From the NCBI RefSeq assembly GCF_018310535.1, contig NZ_CP074102.1:4340001-4404000 (forward strand): DNA of 64,000 nucleotides, given 5' to 3'. A program made the translations under genes and the position numbers. The stretch's first letter is position 1, and the number at the start of each line of letters is the position of its first letter. This document shows positions 15,082 through 23,847 of the stretch, piece after piece. Source of the stretch: Streptomyces mirabilis. Its GTDB lineage: Bacteria; Actinomycetota; Actinomycetes; Streptomycetales; Streptomycetaceae. The notes beneath the pieces were generated by a model. That model did not search any database, was not told the origin of the DNA, and worked only from the letters and a program-made list of their open reading frames with translations.

Positions 15082-15951
15082 ATGGCACAGACGTGGAGAT
15101 GTTCGGGTCTGCGGTGGTCGGCCGACGGCCCCGTGCTGATGTGGGGCGGCGGGCGGAGCAGTGCGCTGTCCTGGGGGAAGCGGGTGGCCTTTGGGGTGGT
15201 GGACGAGGGCGTACGGACGTGTGTGGGGGCGCGGGGGAACGCGTGTCCGGTGCGGGCGGTGGTGTCGGGGCGGAGTGCGGGGGCCCGTTGTGAGGAGTGC
15301 GCGCGGCTGGACCGCGCGCACTCCGTGGCCGCCGACACGATGGCCGACGACCCGCGGCCCTACCGCGTGTACCTCGCGTGGTTCGGGCCCGGCATGGTCA
15401 AGGTCGGGATCACCGGAGTCGCGCGCGGGCCGGCTCGGCTGCTGGAGCAGGGGGCTGTCGTCTTCAGCTGGCTGGGGCAGGGGCCGTTGATGGCGGCGCG
15501 GCGGACCGAGGAGCTGCTGCGGGCGGCGCTCCGGGTGCCGGATCGGATCCCGTACGCCGAGAAGAGGGCGGTGCGGGCCGCGTTGCCGGGGGCGGGCGAG
15601 CGGCTGGAGGAGATCCGGGAGCTGCACGCGCGGGTCATGGAGCTCGAAGGCTGGCCCGAGTCCCTGGAGCGGGCGCCCTTCCAGGCCGTCGATCACACCG
15701 AGGTGTTCGGGCTCGAAGGGCTCCCGCCCGCCGTCGGTGTCGTGAGCGAGCTGGTCGCGGGCGGTGTGGTGAGCGGAGAGCTGGTCGCCGCGGCCGGGCC
15801 CGATCTGCACCTTTCGACCGGGCGTGGGGTCGTCGTGGTCGATACGCGGCTCATGACCGGGTGGGAGCTGACCGCGGTCAGGGGTGAGCAACTGACGGTT
15901 CCCGTAAGGGAGTGGGAAGACAGGAGCGTGAAGCAGGACGGACTCTTCTGA
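15082..15951 (+). CDS. DUF2797 protein with a GIY-YIG-like segment
   Basis: A 289-residue protein. Cysteines in CPVRAVVSGRSAGARCEEC (about residues 54-72) suggest a zinc site. They are followed by YRVYLAWFGPGMVKVGITG (about 93-111), which resembles the beta-hairpin core of GIY-YIG nucleases. The rest is helical, with no further motif. The annotated family is DUF2797, function unknown. An ATG at 15082 (GTG one codon earlier) has no ribosome site; a TACGCT hexamer 9 bases upstream suggests a leaderless transcript. It stands alone. Confidence 0.75.
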   Translation: MAQTWRCSGLRWSADGPVLMWGGGRSSALSWGKRVAFGVVDEGVRTCVGARGNACPVRAVVSGRSAGARCEECARLDRAHSVAADTMADDPRPYRVYLAWFGPGMVKVGITGVARGPARLLEQGAVVFSWLGQGPLMAARRTEELLRAALRVPDRIPYAEKRAVRAALPGAGERLEEIRELHARVMELEGWPESLERAPFQAVDHTEVFGLEGLPPAVGVVSELVAGGVVSGELVAAAGPDLHLSTGRGVVVVDTRLMTGWELTAVRGEQLTVPVREWEDRSVKQDGLF

Positions 15952-16071
15952 GTGCCCGAGTGTGAGTGCCCGCGCGGTGCCGTTCTCCGAGGGTCAAGAG
16001 TTGGATCCCTCTTGGATCCCGTTCGGAAAGGGCCTGGACGAGTGGGGAGGCCCGGCCCGACAGTGGTTGCC

Positions 16072-16464
16072 ATGAGCGATCACTCCATTGCGCCTGTCGC
16101 AGCCCACGAACCCCCCTACTACGCCGCTGTGTTCACCTCCGTCAGGACCGAGGGCGACAGAGGGTACGCAGAGACCAACGAGCGTATGGAGGAGCTGGTG
16201 AAGGACATCCCGGGCTACCTCGGCATGGACTACGCGCGCACGCCGGGCGGGCTGGCGATCACCGTCGGGTACTTCCGGGACGCGGACGCGCTCCGGGAGT
16301 GGAGGGGGCACGCCGAGCACCGCGCGGCACAGCAGCGAGGCCGCGCCGAATGGTACGAGCGTTACACGCTGCACATCGCCAAGGTCGAGCGGAGCCATGA
16401 GTTCGAGCGGACTCCGGGGACTGAGCAGGGCATCGAGCCCGAGCAGGACACGGGGACCGAGTAG
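16072..16464 (+). CDS. Antibiotic-biosynthesis-monooxygenase (ABM) fold protein
   Basis: A 130-residue ferredoxin-like dimeric alpha/beta barrel protein. The ABM pattern is seen in YYAAVFTSVRT, YAETNERMEELVKDIPGYLG, GLAITVGYFRDADALREWRG and AEWYERYTLHIAKVERS. The family includes cofactor-free oxygenases and heme-degrading enzymes as well as many members of unknown function; no specific active site can be assigned. The ATG at 16072 is preceded by a weak site; the upstream open frame lacks resemblance. The last residues (TGTEQGIEPEQDTGTE) and the stop lie in an 18-bp tandem repeat that continues downstream. An amidohydrolase follows after 55 bases. Confidence 0.8.
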   Translation: MSDHSIAPVAAHEPPYYAAVFTSVRTEGDRGYAETNERMEELVKDIPGYLGMDYARTPGGLAITVGYFRDADALREWRGHAEHRAAQQRGRAEWYERYTLHIAKVERSHEFERTPGTEQGIEPEQDTGTE

Positions 16465-16493
16465 GACACGGGGACCGAGTAGGACACGGGGAC
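16447..16493 (+). repeat. 18-bp tandem repeat spanning the ABM gene stop
   Basis: GACACGGGGACCGAGTAG occurs twice exactly, then 11 bases of a third copy. The TAG in each unit is in frame, so the gene stop itself has been duplicated. Confidence 0.9.
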
Positions 16494-16519
16494 TGGACGG
16501 AACAAGGAGGCAGGGCGGA

Positions 16520-17458
16520 GTGGCAGGAGCGAGCGTGCGCGCGGCTGACGGGGAGGGCGGAGAGGGCGGGGAGGTCGGGTCTGGCGGGGAGGACGTACGG
16601 CGGTTCTGGGAGCGGCTGGGGCTCCCGGGGCTCGTCGATGTCCACACGCACTTCATGCCCGAGCGTGTCCTGCACAAGGTGTGGGACTACTTCGACGCGC
16701 TCGGGCCGCTGACCGGCGGCGTCGAGTGGCCCATCACCTACCGCGCGGAGGAGAGCGAACGCCTCGCGGTGATCCGGGAGTTCGGGGTACGGGCCTTCAC
16801 CGCGATGGTCTACCCGCACAAGGCCGGCATGGCGCAGTGGCTCAACTCCTGGGCCGTCGACTTCGCCCGCCGGACGCCCGACTGTCTGCACACCGCGACC
16901 CTGTTCCCCGAGCCGGGCGTCGAGGGGTATGTGCGGGAGGCCCTGGAGCAAGGGGCTCGCGTCTTCAAGGCGCACGTCCAGGTGGGGGCGTACGACCCGA
17001 GTGATCGACTCCTCGACTCCACCTGGGGGCTGCTCGCCGAGGCCGGGGTCCCCGGCGTGATCCACTGCGGGTCAGGTCCCGCGCCCGGCAAACACACCGG
17101 GCCCGAGCCGGTCGCCCGTGTCCTCGCCCGGCATCCCCGGCTGCGGCTGATCGTGGCGCACATGGGGATGCCCGAGTACGAGGACTTCCTCGCCCTCGCG
17201 GAGCGCTACGGGGAGGTGCGGCTGGACACGACGATGGCGTTCACGGACTTCAGCGAGCGGTTCGCGCCGTTTCCGCGGGAGGCCAGGACCCGCCTCGCCA
17301 CCCTGGGTGACCGGGTCCTGCTGGGGACCGACTTCCCGAACATCCCCTATCCGTACGTCCACCAGCTGCACGCCCTCGAACGGCTCGGGCTGGGGGACGA
17401 CTGGCTGAGGGCGGTCTGCTACGAGAACGGCGCTCGTCTCTTCGCCATCAGTCCCTGA
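16520..17458 (+). CDS. Amidohydrolase-family metal-dependent hydrolase
   Basis: A 312-residue TIM-barrel hydrolase of the amidohydrolase-2 type (decarboxylase/lactonase-like). The metal motif DVHTHF lies at about residues 39-44; later motifs are VIHCGSGP (about 180), LIVAHMGMPEYEDF (about 211-224) and LLGTDFPNIPYPYVHQ (about 270-285, catalytic Asp). The GTG at 16520 is chosen because AAGGAGG precedes it. A longer in-frame ORF would begin with an Arg/Ser-rich run encoded by the upstream repeat and is unlikely. The first 28 residues are Gly/Glu-rich. Substrate unknown. The C-terminal codons and stop fall in a 24-bp repeat. Confidence 0.85.
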   Translation: MAGASVRAADGEGGEGGEVGSGGEDVRRFWERLGLPGLVDVHTHFMPERVLHKVWDYFDALGPLTGGVEWPITYRAEESERLAVIREFGVRAFTAMVYPHKAGMAQWLNSWAVDFARRTPDCLHTATLFPEPGVEGYVREALEQGARVFKAHVQVGAYDPSDRLLDSTWGLLAEAGVPGVIHCGSGPAPGKHTGPEPVARVLARHPRLRLIVAHMGMPEYEDFLALAERYGEVRLDTTMAFTDFSERFAPFPREARTRLATLGDRVLLGTDFPNIPYPYVHQLHALERLGLGDDWLRAVCYENGARLFAISP

Positions 17459-17514
17459 ACGGGATGTCCCATCAGCCCCTGAGCGGACGCCCGATCAGTC
17501 CTTGAACGGGGCGC
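17446..17514 (+). repeat. 24-bp imperfect tandem repeat over the amidohydrolase stop
   Basis: Three units begin CATCAGTCCCTGAACGGG, CATCAGCCCCTGAGCGGA and ATCAGTCCTTGAACGGGG, at 24-base steps. Each contains TGA in the same frame as the gene stop, suggesting the gene end was copied. Confidence 0.8.
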
Positions 17515-17554
17515 CTCGGAACGCCCCTCGGGGACTTCGTGATCTTCCCAGGAG

Positions 17555-17588
17555 TTCCCTGAGAGGCACCTGTGTGTTTCTCAGGGAA
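17555..17588 (+). promoter_or_regulatory. Inverted repeat in the leader of the response-regulator operon
   Basis: TTCCCTGAGA and TCTCAGGGAA are exact complements, 14 bases apart. The overlapping pair CCTGTG and CACAGG allows an alternative hairpin. It lies 53-86 bases before the response-regulator start, a good place for an operator or an attenuating leader. Confidence 0.5.
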
Positions 17589-17640
17589 ATCACAGGTTCC
17601 CGAAAGCGTGCTCTCAGAGGACCCCGACAAGGTGTCCGCT

Positions 17641-18381
17641 ATGACCACGACCTCGCCCCAGGGGCGCACCGAACTGCTGAGGCCGGACGGGAGCCCCGTC
17701 CGAGTGCTGGTAGTGGATGACGAGCTGTCGATCACCGAGCTGCTCTCCATGGCCCTTCGCTACGAAGGCTGGCAGATCCGCAGCGCGGGTGACGGACAGG
17801 GTGCGGTGCAGACCGCGCGCGAGTTTCGGCCCGACGCCGTTGTCCTCGACATGATGCTGCCGGACATGGACGGCCTCGCGGTCCTGGGGCGCCTGCGCCG
17901 CGATCTGCCCGACGTGCCCGTCCTCTTCCTCACGGCCAAGGACGCCGTCGAGGACCGCATCGCGGGGCTGACGGCCGGCGGCGACGACTACGTCACCAAG
18001 CCCTTCAGCCTCGAGGAGGTCGTGGCCCGGCTGCGCGGACTGATCCGCCGTTCCGGTGCCGCCGACCGGCGTTCCGACTCCGTGCTCGTCGTCGGCGACC
18101 TCACTCTCGACGAGGACAGCCACGAGGTCTCGCGTGCCGGGGAGAACATCCACCTCACCGCGACGGAGTTCGAACTCCTGCGGTTCCTGATGCGTAATCC
18201 CCGACGTGTGCTCAGCAAGGCACAGATACTCGACCGCGTGTGGTCGTACGACTTCGGCGGCCAGGCCAATGTCGTCGAGCTCTACATCTCCTACCTGCGC
18301 CGCAAGATAGACGCCGGACGTGAGCCGATGATCCACACCAGGCGTGGGGCCGGTTACCTGATCAAGCCCGCGGCGTCATGA
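17641..18381 (+). CDS. OmpR-family response regulator
   Basis: A 246-residue two-domain regulator. The receiver has the acidic pair in LVVDDE (about residues 23-28), phospho-acceptor Asp70 in VVLDMMLPD, Thr in FLTAK and Lys in VTKPF. The C-terminal winged-helix domain (about 140-240) has LTATEFELLRFLMRNPRRVL and VVELYISYLRRKI with the TRRGAGYLI wing. The ATG at 17641 is used; a longer frame upstream lacks conserved sequence. Its stop overlaps the sensor kinase start (ATGA). Together with two glycosyltransferase genes it forms a four-gene operon, so it may regulate envelope glycosylation. Confidence 0.92.
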   Translation: MTTTSPQGRTELLRPDGSPVRVLVVDDELSITELLSMALRYEGWQIRSAGDGQGAVQTAREFRPDAVVLDMMLPDMDGLAVLGRLRRDLPDVPVLFLTAKDAVEDRIAGLTAGGDDYVTKPFSLEEVVARLRGLIRRSGAADRRSDSVLVVGDLTLDEDSHEVSRAGENIHLTATEFELLRFLMRNPRRVLSKAQILDRVWSYDFGGQANVVELYISYLRRKIDAGREPMIHTRRGAGYLIKPAAS

Positions 18382-20018
18382 GCGGGCGACGACGGCCGCG
18401 TAAGCAGGGGCGAGGACGACAGCCGCGCACGCTGCGGACGCGGCTCGTCGTCGCGTCCGTGTCGCTGATCGCCGTGGTGTGCGCGGTGATCAGCACCGTG
18501 ACCACCCTGGCCCTGCGCGACCACCTGTATCAGCAGCTGGACGTCAAGGTGACCGACATCGCCATGCGCGCGGTCGGTCACATGCAGCAGGCTCCGGGTG
18601 GCGCGAGCCCCGGTGCGGAGCCGGGGAACCCGAACTCCTCCTCGGCGGCCACTGCCACACCGAGCGAGAAGATCGACAACCTGCTGACCAAGGGCCCTAC
18701 GCAGCCCAAGACCGTCGCCGCGTATGTGCAGAACGGCTCGATCATCTCCGCCGCCGTTGCCAAGCAGCAGAACGACAACGACGGCCTCTTCAAGAGGATG
18801 TTCGCCGGCGGTCTCACCGCGGTACAGAAGAAGGCGCTGGACGCCGTACCGAAGGACAACAAGGCCCACAGCGTGGAGATCCCGGGGCTCGGGAACTACC
18901 TCGTGAAGTACGTGGCGAGCCGGGACAGCAGCGACGCCTACTACGTCGCGCTGCCCACCAAGGACGTCGATGAGAACATCGACACCCTCATCCTCGTCGA
19001 GATCAGCGTCACCGCCGCCGGCCTGGTCGCTGCCGGCATCGCCGGGTACGTGCTCGTCGGCGTGGCCACCCGCCCCCTCCGCAAGGTCGCCAACACCGCC
19101 ACCCGCGTCTCCGAACTCCCCCTGCACACCGGCGAGGTCACCCTCTACGAGCGGGTTCCGGAGTCCGAGGCCGACCCGCACACCGAGGTCGGTCAGGTCG
19201 GCGCCGCGCTCAACCGCATGCTCGACCACATCCACAGCGCCCTGCACGCACGTCAGCAGAGCGAGATGCGCGTACGGCAGTTCGTCGCGGACGCGAGTCA
19301 TGAGCTGCGTACACCGCTGGCGTCGATCCGGGGCTATGCCGAGCTGACCAGACGCGGCCGCGAGGAGACCGGACCCGACACCCGGCACGCCCTCGGCCGG
19401 ATCGAGTCCGAGGCCAGCCGGATGACCGGACTGGTGGAGGACCTGCTGCTGCTCGCGCGGCTGGACGCCGGACGCCCGCTCCAGTACGACCAGACCGATC
19501 TCGTACCGCTCGTCATCGACGCCGTGAGCGACGCCCGGGCGGCCGGACGCGACCACAACTGGCGGCTCGAACTGCCGGAGGAGCCCGCGCTCGTCCTCGC
19601 GGACGCCGCACGGCTGCAACAGGTCATGGTCAATCTCTTCGCGAACGCCAGAACGCACACCCCGCCCGGTACGACCGTCACCGCACGCGTGCACCGGCAC
19701 GGGCCGTGGCTGTGCGTGGACGTCCAGGACGACGGGCCCGGCATCCCGCCCGACCTGCTTCCGCGCGTCTTCGAACGCTTCGCACGCGGTGATTCCTCGC
19801 GTTCCCGGTCCTCTGGCTCGACGGGCCTGGGACTGGCCATCGTGCAGGCCGTCGCCGCCGCGCACGGCGGTGCCGTCACCGTGGACAGCATGCCCGGACG
19901 GACGGTGTTCACCCTTCATTTGCCCGCGATCGCCGTCGATCCGTTCGTGGAAACAAAGGCGCAACTGTTCTCACAGGCACAGCACAGCGCCACCACATGG
20001 GTGCAACAGGGCGTTTGA
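18378..20018 (+). CDS. Membrane sensor histidine kinase (OmpR-pair type)
   Basis: A 546-residue kinase overlapping the regulator gene by four bases. A basic N-terminus precedes TM1 (about 25-48); an extracytoplasmic sensor domain of about 150 residues with a Gly/Pro/Ser-rich patch follows; TM2 is at about 205-228. A HAMP domain leads to the H-box DASHELRTPLASIRGYAEL with His308. The ATPase domain has the N-box VNLFANARTHTPPGT, the D-box DDGPGIP and GSTGLGLAIV. All catalytic motifs are intact. It senses an unknown envelope signal and phosphorylates the upstream regulator. The glycosyltransferase gene begins 14 bases later. Confidence 0.92.
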   Translation: MSGRRRPRKQGRGRQPRTLRTRLVVASVSLIAVVCAVISTVTTLALRDHLYQQLDVKVTDIAMRAVGHMQQAPGGASPGAEPGNPNSSSAATATPSEKIDNLLTKGPTQPKTVAAYVQNGSIISAAVAKQQNDNDGLFKRMFAGGLTAVQKKALDAVPKDNKAHSVEIPGLGNYLVKYVASRDSSDAYYVALPTKDVDENIDTLILVEISVTAAGLVAAGIAGYVLVGVATRPLRKVANTATRVSELPLHTGEVTLYERVPESEADPHTEVGQVGAALNRMLDHIHSALHARQQSEMRVRQFVADASHELRTPLASIRGYAELTRRGREETGPDTRHALGRIESEASRMTGLVEDLLLLARLDAGRPLQYDQTDLVPLVIDAVSDARAAGRDHNWRLELPEEPALVLADAARLQQVMVNLFANARTHTPPGTTVTARVHRHGPWLCVDVQDDGPGIPPDLLPRVFERFARGDSSRSRSSGSTGLGLAIVQAVAAAHGGAVTVDSMPGRTVFTLHLPAIAVDPFVETKAQLFSQAQHSATTWVQQGV

Positions 20019-20032
20019 CGAGAGTCGTTCGC

Positions 20033-21577
20033 ATGCGAACCGACTCTTCTCCCGGCAACCTGCCGGCGCGGGAGCACCTCCCGGCCGGGTCCGCCGGTAC
20101 GCCTGTCCTGGACGTAGTGATCCCCGTTTACAACGAGGAGAAGGATCTCCAGCCGTGTGTGGTGAGACTGCACGAGCATCTCAAGCGCACCTTCCCGTAC
20201 GCGTTCCGCATCACGGTCGCGGACAACGCCTCTACGGACACCACCCCTCAGGTGGCCGCACGGCTGGAGTCGGAGATACCGGAAGTCAGGTCCTTCCGGC
20301 TTGAGCAGAAGGGCCGCGGGCGCGCGCTGCGCACCGTGTGGTCGGCCTCGGACGCTCCGATCCTCGCCTACATGGACGTGGACCTGTCCACCGACCTCAA
20401 CGCCCTCCTCCCGCTGGTGGCCCCGCTGATCTCGGGCCACTCGGACCTCGCGATCGGCTCCCGGCTCGCCCGCAGCTCGCGCGTGGTGCGCGGTGCCAAG
20501 CGGGAGTTCATCAGCCGCACCTACAACCTGATCCTGCGCGGCTCGCTGCAGGCCCGCTTCTCGGACGCGCAGTGCGGCTTCAAGGCGATCCGCCGCGATG
20601 TCGCCCAGGTACTGCTGCCGCTGATCGAGGACACCGGCTGGTTCTTCGACACCGAGATGCTGGTGCTCGCCGAGCGCGCCGGACTGCGCATCCACGAGGT
20701 GCCGGTCGACTGGGTCGACGACCCGAACTCGACCGTGCACATCGCGAAGACCGCGACCGACGACCTGAAGGGCGTGTGGCGCGTGGGGCGCGCCCTCGCC
20801 ACCGGTTCGCTCCCGCTCGACCGGCTCGCGCGCCCCTTCGGGGACGATCCGCGCGACCGCGACCTGACCGACGTACCCAAGGGCTTGGCCCGCCAGCTCG
20901 TCGGCTTCTGCGTGGTGGGCGCCCTGTCCACCCTCTTCTACCTGCTCCTGTACAGCGCCTTCCGTTCGTTCTCGGGCTCACAGATCGCCAACGCGCTCGC
21001 CCTGCTCGTCTCGGCCGTCGCCAACACCGCGGCCAACCGCCGTCTGACCTTCGGCGTCCGCGGCCGCGGCAGCGCGGTCCGGCACCAGGCGCAGGGCCTG
21101 GTCGTCTTCGGCATCGGCCTCGCCCTCACCAGCGGCTCGCTCGCCGCCCTGAACGCGGCGACGAGCAGCCCGGCGCACTCCACCGAACTCGCGGTGCTCA
21201 TCGCTGCCAACCTCGCGGCGACCGTGCTGCGGTTCCTGCTCTTCCGCGCCTGGGTCTTCCCGGACCGGCGTGACGAGACGGCGGCCTCGACAGTCGTCGC
21301 CTCGCACAACCCGGCCTCGCCCACCTACGGCACGACGACGGCGGCGCACCAGCAGCACCCGCACTCGCACTCGCACCAGCAGCACCCGCACACGCCGCTG
21401 CCCCAGCGCCCGAACGCGACGGCGCCCCAAGCTCCGTACATCGACTACGACCACAACCAGACCAACGAGTTCCGCGCCGGTGAAGCCGCGGACCGCACCT
21501 GGGGGGACGCAACCATGCAGCTGCAAGCGGTGCGCCCGCACGATCACGACCCGAGGGACACGAGGGACGCACGATGA
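20033..21577 (+). CDS. GT2 glycosyltransferase fused to a GtrA membrane domain
   Basis: A 514-residue fusion. The N-terminal GT2 domain (about 22-250) resembles polyprenyl-phosphate hexose synthases: VVIPVYNEEKDLQPCV, VADNASTDTT, YMDVDLSTDLNALLP (DxD-like) and the SDAQCGFKAIRRD region. The C-terminal GtrA domain (about 275-400) has four membrane helices and is thought to flip or hold lipid-linked sugar. A hydrophilic tail has a His/Gln cluster (HQQHPHSHSHQQHPHTP) that could bind metal. The ATG at 20033 is favoured over one at 19997, which lies inside the kinase gene. Its stop overlaps the GT39 gene. It would make the undecaprenyl-phosphate sugar used by that enzyme. Confidence 0.9.
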   Translation: MRTDSSPGNLPAREHLPAGSAGTPVLDVVIPVYNEEKDLQPCVVRLHEHLKRTFPYAFRITVADNASTDTTPQVAARLESEIPEVRSFRLEQKGRGRALRTVWSASDAPILAYMDVDLSTDLNALLPLVAPLISGHSDLAIGSRLARSSRVVRGAKREFISRTYNLILRGSLQARFSDAQCGFKAIRRDVAQVLLPLIEDTGWFFDTEMLVLAERAGLRIHEVPVDWVDDPNSTVHIAKTATDDLKGVWRVGRALATGSLPLDRLARPFGDDPRDRDLTDVPKGLARQLVGFCVVGALSTLFYLLLYSAFRSFSGSQIANALALLVSAVANTAANRRLTFGVRGRGSAVRHQAQGLVVFGIGLALTSGSLAALNAATSSPAHSTELAVLIAANLAATVLRFLLFRAWVFPDRRDETAASTVVASHNPASPTYGTTTAAHQQHPHSHSHQQHPHTPLPQRPNATAPQAPYIDYDHNQTNEFRAGEAADRTWGDATMQLQAVRPHDHDPRDTRDAR

Positions 21578-23829
21578 CGACTCAGTCCGACACGAGCCAC
21601 CAGGGGGGCGCGAGCCCCTTCGGAGGCGCCGAGCCCTCCTGGGGACCACCGAGCTCGACGGCTCTGCAGGAGCCCGTGGCGCCGCCCAGCGCGGCCCCCC
21701 GGTCCGGTGACCCCAAGCAGCCGTTCTTCCGACGCGCCTGGCGCGGCCGGCCCGAGGACCCGCGCTGGGTGCGCCCCGCCTTCCTCGCCCTGCTCGTCGC
21801 CACCGGCCTGCTCTACCTCTACAACCTGAGCGCCTCCGGGTACGCCAACTCCTTCTACTCCGCGGCCGTCCAGGCCGGCAGCCAGAGCTGGAAGGCGCTC
21901 TTCTTCGGCTCGCTCGACTCGGCCAACGCCATCACCGTCGACAAGCCCCCGGCCTCGCTGTGGCCGATGGCCCTGTCGGTACGGATCTTCGGTCTCAACT
22001 CGTGGGCGATCCTCGTCCCCGAGGTGCTGATGGGCGTCGCCACGGTCGGCGTCCTGTACGGGGCACTGCGCCGTCGCTTCAGCCCAGCGGCCGGTCTGAT
22101 CGCGGGCGCGGTGCTCGCGCTCACTCCCGTCGCCGCGCTGATGTTCCGGTTCAACAACCCGGACGCGATGCTCGCGCTGCTGATGACCGTCACGATCTAC
22201 TGCGTGGTCCGCGCTCTGGAGGACGGCCGGACGAAGTGGCTGGTCTGGGCGGGTGCCGCGGTCGGCTTCGCGTTCCTGGCGAAGACCCTGCAGGCCTTCC
22301 TGATCCTGCCGCCGCTCGCGGTCGTGTACGCGGTCTGCGCGCCGGTGCGGCTCAAGAAGCGGTTCGCCCAGCTGGGTCTTTCGGCGGTGGCGATGGTCGT
22401 CGCCGGCGGCTGGTGGGTGGCGATCGTGGAGCTGTGGCCCGCGTCCTCCCGCCCGTACATCGGCGGCTCGCAGAACAACTCCTTCCTCGAGCTGACCTTC
22501 GGCTACAACGGCCTCGGCCGCATCAACGGCGACGAGACCGGCAGCGTCGGTGGCGGTGGGGGTGGTGGTGGCACCGGCCAGTGGGGCGAGACCGGCTGGA
22601 ACCGGATGTTCAACTCGGAGATCGGCAGCCAGATCTCGTGGCTGCTGCCCGCCGCGCTGATCCTGTTCGTCGCGGGGATCGTGCTCACCCGCAAGGCCAA
22701 GAGGACCGACCTGACGCGCAGCTCGTTCCTCGCCTGGGGCGGCGCGCTGCTGATGACGGCGATCATCTTCAGCTACATGGCCGGCATCTTCCACCAGTAC
22801 TACACGGTGGCCCTGGCCCCCTACATCGCGGCTGTCGTCGGCATGGGCGCGACGGTGCTGTGGGAGGAGCGGAGCAAGGTCTGGGCCTCGCTCACCCTCG
22901 CCGGCGCGGTCACCGCGAGCGCCGCCTGGGGATACGTCCTCCTCAACCGCACCCCCACCTACCTGCCGTGGCTGAAGTGGCTGGTCCTCATCGGCGGTCT
23001 GGTCGGCGCGCTCGGCCTGATCTTCGCGGCCAGGCTGGGCCGTCAACTGGCCCTCGCGGCGGTCGGGCTGAGCTTCGTGGCCTCGGTCGCGGGCCCGACG
23101 GCGTACACGCTGTCCACGGTGAACACCGGGCACACCGGTTCGATCGTCACGGCCGGTCCGGCGGGCGCCAGCATGATGGGCGGCCGGGGTGGTCCCGGTG
23201 GCGGCGGTGGCATGCGGGGCGGCTTCCCCGGTGGCGGCAACACTCAGGGCCAGAACCAGCAGGGCGGTAACGGCACCACCCAGCAGGGCGGCGGCATGGG
23301 CCAGCCCCCGACGGGCGGTACCGGCGGCTTCCCCGGTCAGAACCAGCAGGGCAACGGCAATACCCAGGGCCAGAACCAGCAGGGCGGCATGCCCGGCGGT
23401 GGTGCGACGGGCGAGGGCGGCATGGGCGGTGGCGGTGTGGGCGGTCTGCTCAACGGCGCGACCGTCAGCTCCGCGGCCAAGAAGCTGCTGGAGACCAACG
23501 CGGGCGACTACACCTGGGCGGCCGCGGCCATCGGTTCCCAGAACTCCGCGAGCTACCAGCTCGCCACCGGCAAGCCGGTGATGGCGATCGGCGGCTTCAA
23601 CGGCACCGACCCGTCCCCGACGCTGGCCCAGTTCAAGAAGTACGTGACGGACGGCAAGATCCACTACTTCATCTCGGGCGGCAGCATGGGCGGTGGGATG
23701 GGCGGCGGCAACTCCTCCTCCACCACTTCCACCTCCTCCCAGATCAGCTCGTGGGTCACGGCCAACTTCAAGAAGGTGACAGTCGGTTCGGCCACCTTCT
23801 ACGACCTGACGCAGCCGACCAGCAGCTGA
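21574..23829 (+). CDS. GT39 (ArnT/PMT-type) membrane glycosyltransferase with Gly/Gln/Asn-rich linker
   Basis: A 751-residue integral membrane enzyme overlapping the previous gene by ATGA. The first external loop has ITVDKPPASLWP, where the Asp is the GT39 catalytic-type residue. About 11-12 membrane helices occupy residues 65-540. A run of nine glycines lies in a loop near residue 325. Residues 530-630 are an extracytoplasmic linker of GGxxQGQNQQGG-like units, followed by a folded C-terminal domain (about 630-751) with YTWAAAAIGSQNSASYQLA and PVMAIGGFNG, found in many actinobacterial GT39 proteins. It would transfer sugar from a polyprenyl-phosphate donor to a surface acceptor. It is the last gene of the operon and is followed by a strong terminator. 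Confidence 0.9.
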   Translation: MTTQSDTSHQGGASPFGGAEPSWGPPSSTALQEPVAPPSAAPRSGDPKQPFFRRAWRGRPEDPRWVRPAFLALLVATGLLYLYNLSASGYANSFYSAAVQAGSQSWKALFFGSLDSANAITVDKPPASLWPMALSVRIFGLNSWAILVPEVLMGVATVGVLYGALRRRFSPAAGLIAGAVLALTPVAALMFRFNNPDAMLALLMTVTIYCVVRALEDGRTKWLVWAGAAVGFAFLAKTLQAFLILPPLAVVYAVCAPVRLKKRFAQLGLSAVAMVVAGGWWVAIVELWPASSRPYIGGSQNNSFLELTFGYNGLGRINGDETGSVGGGGGGGGTGQWGETGWNRMFNSEIGSQISWLLPAALILFVAGIVLTRKAKRTDLTRSSFLAWGGALLMTAIIFSYMAGIFHQYYTVALAPYIAAVVGMGATVLWEERSKVWASLTLAGAVTASAAWGYVLLNRTPTYLPWLKWLVLIGGLVGALGLIFAARLGRQLALAAVGLSFVASVAGPTAYTLSTVNTGHTGSIVTAGPAGASMMGGRGGPGGGGGMRGGFPGGGNTQGQNQQGGNGTTQQGGGMGQPPTGGTGGFPGQNQQGNGNTQGQNQQGGMPGGGATGEGGMGGGGVGGLLNGATVSSAAKKLLETNAGDYTWAAAAIGSQNSASYQLATGKPVMAIGGFNGTDPSPTLAQFKKYVTDGKIHYFISGGSMGGGMGGGNSSSTTSTSSQISSWVTANFKKVTVGSATFYDLTQPTSS

Positions 23830-23847
23830 CGGCAGGTCTTGTACGCG

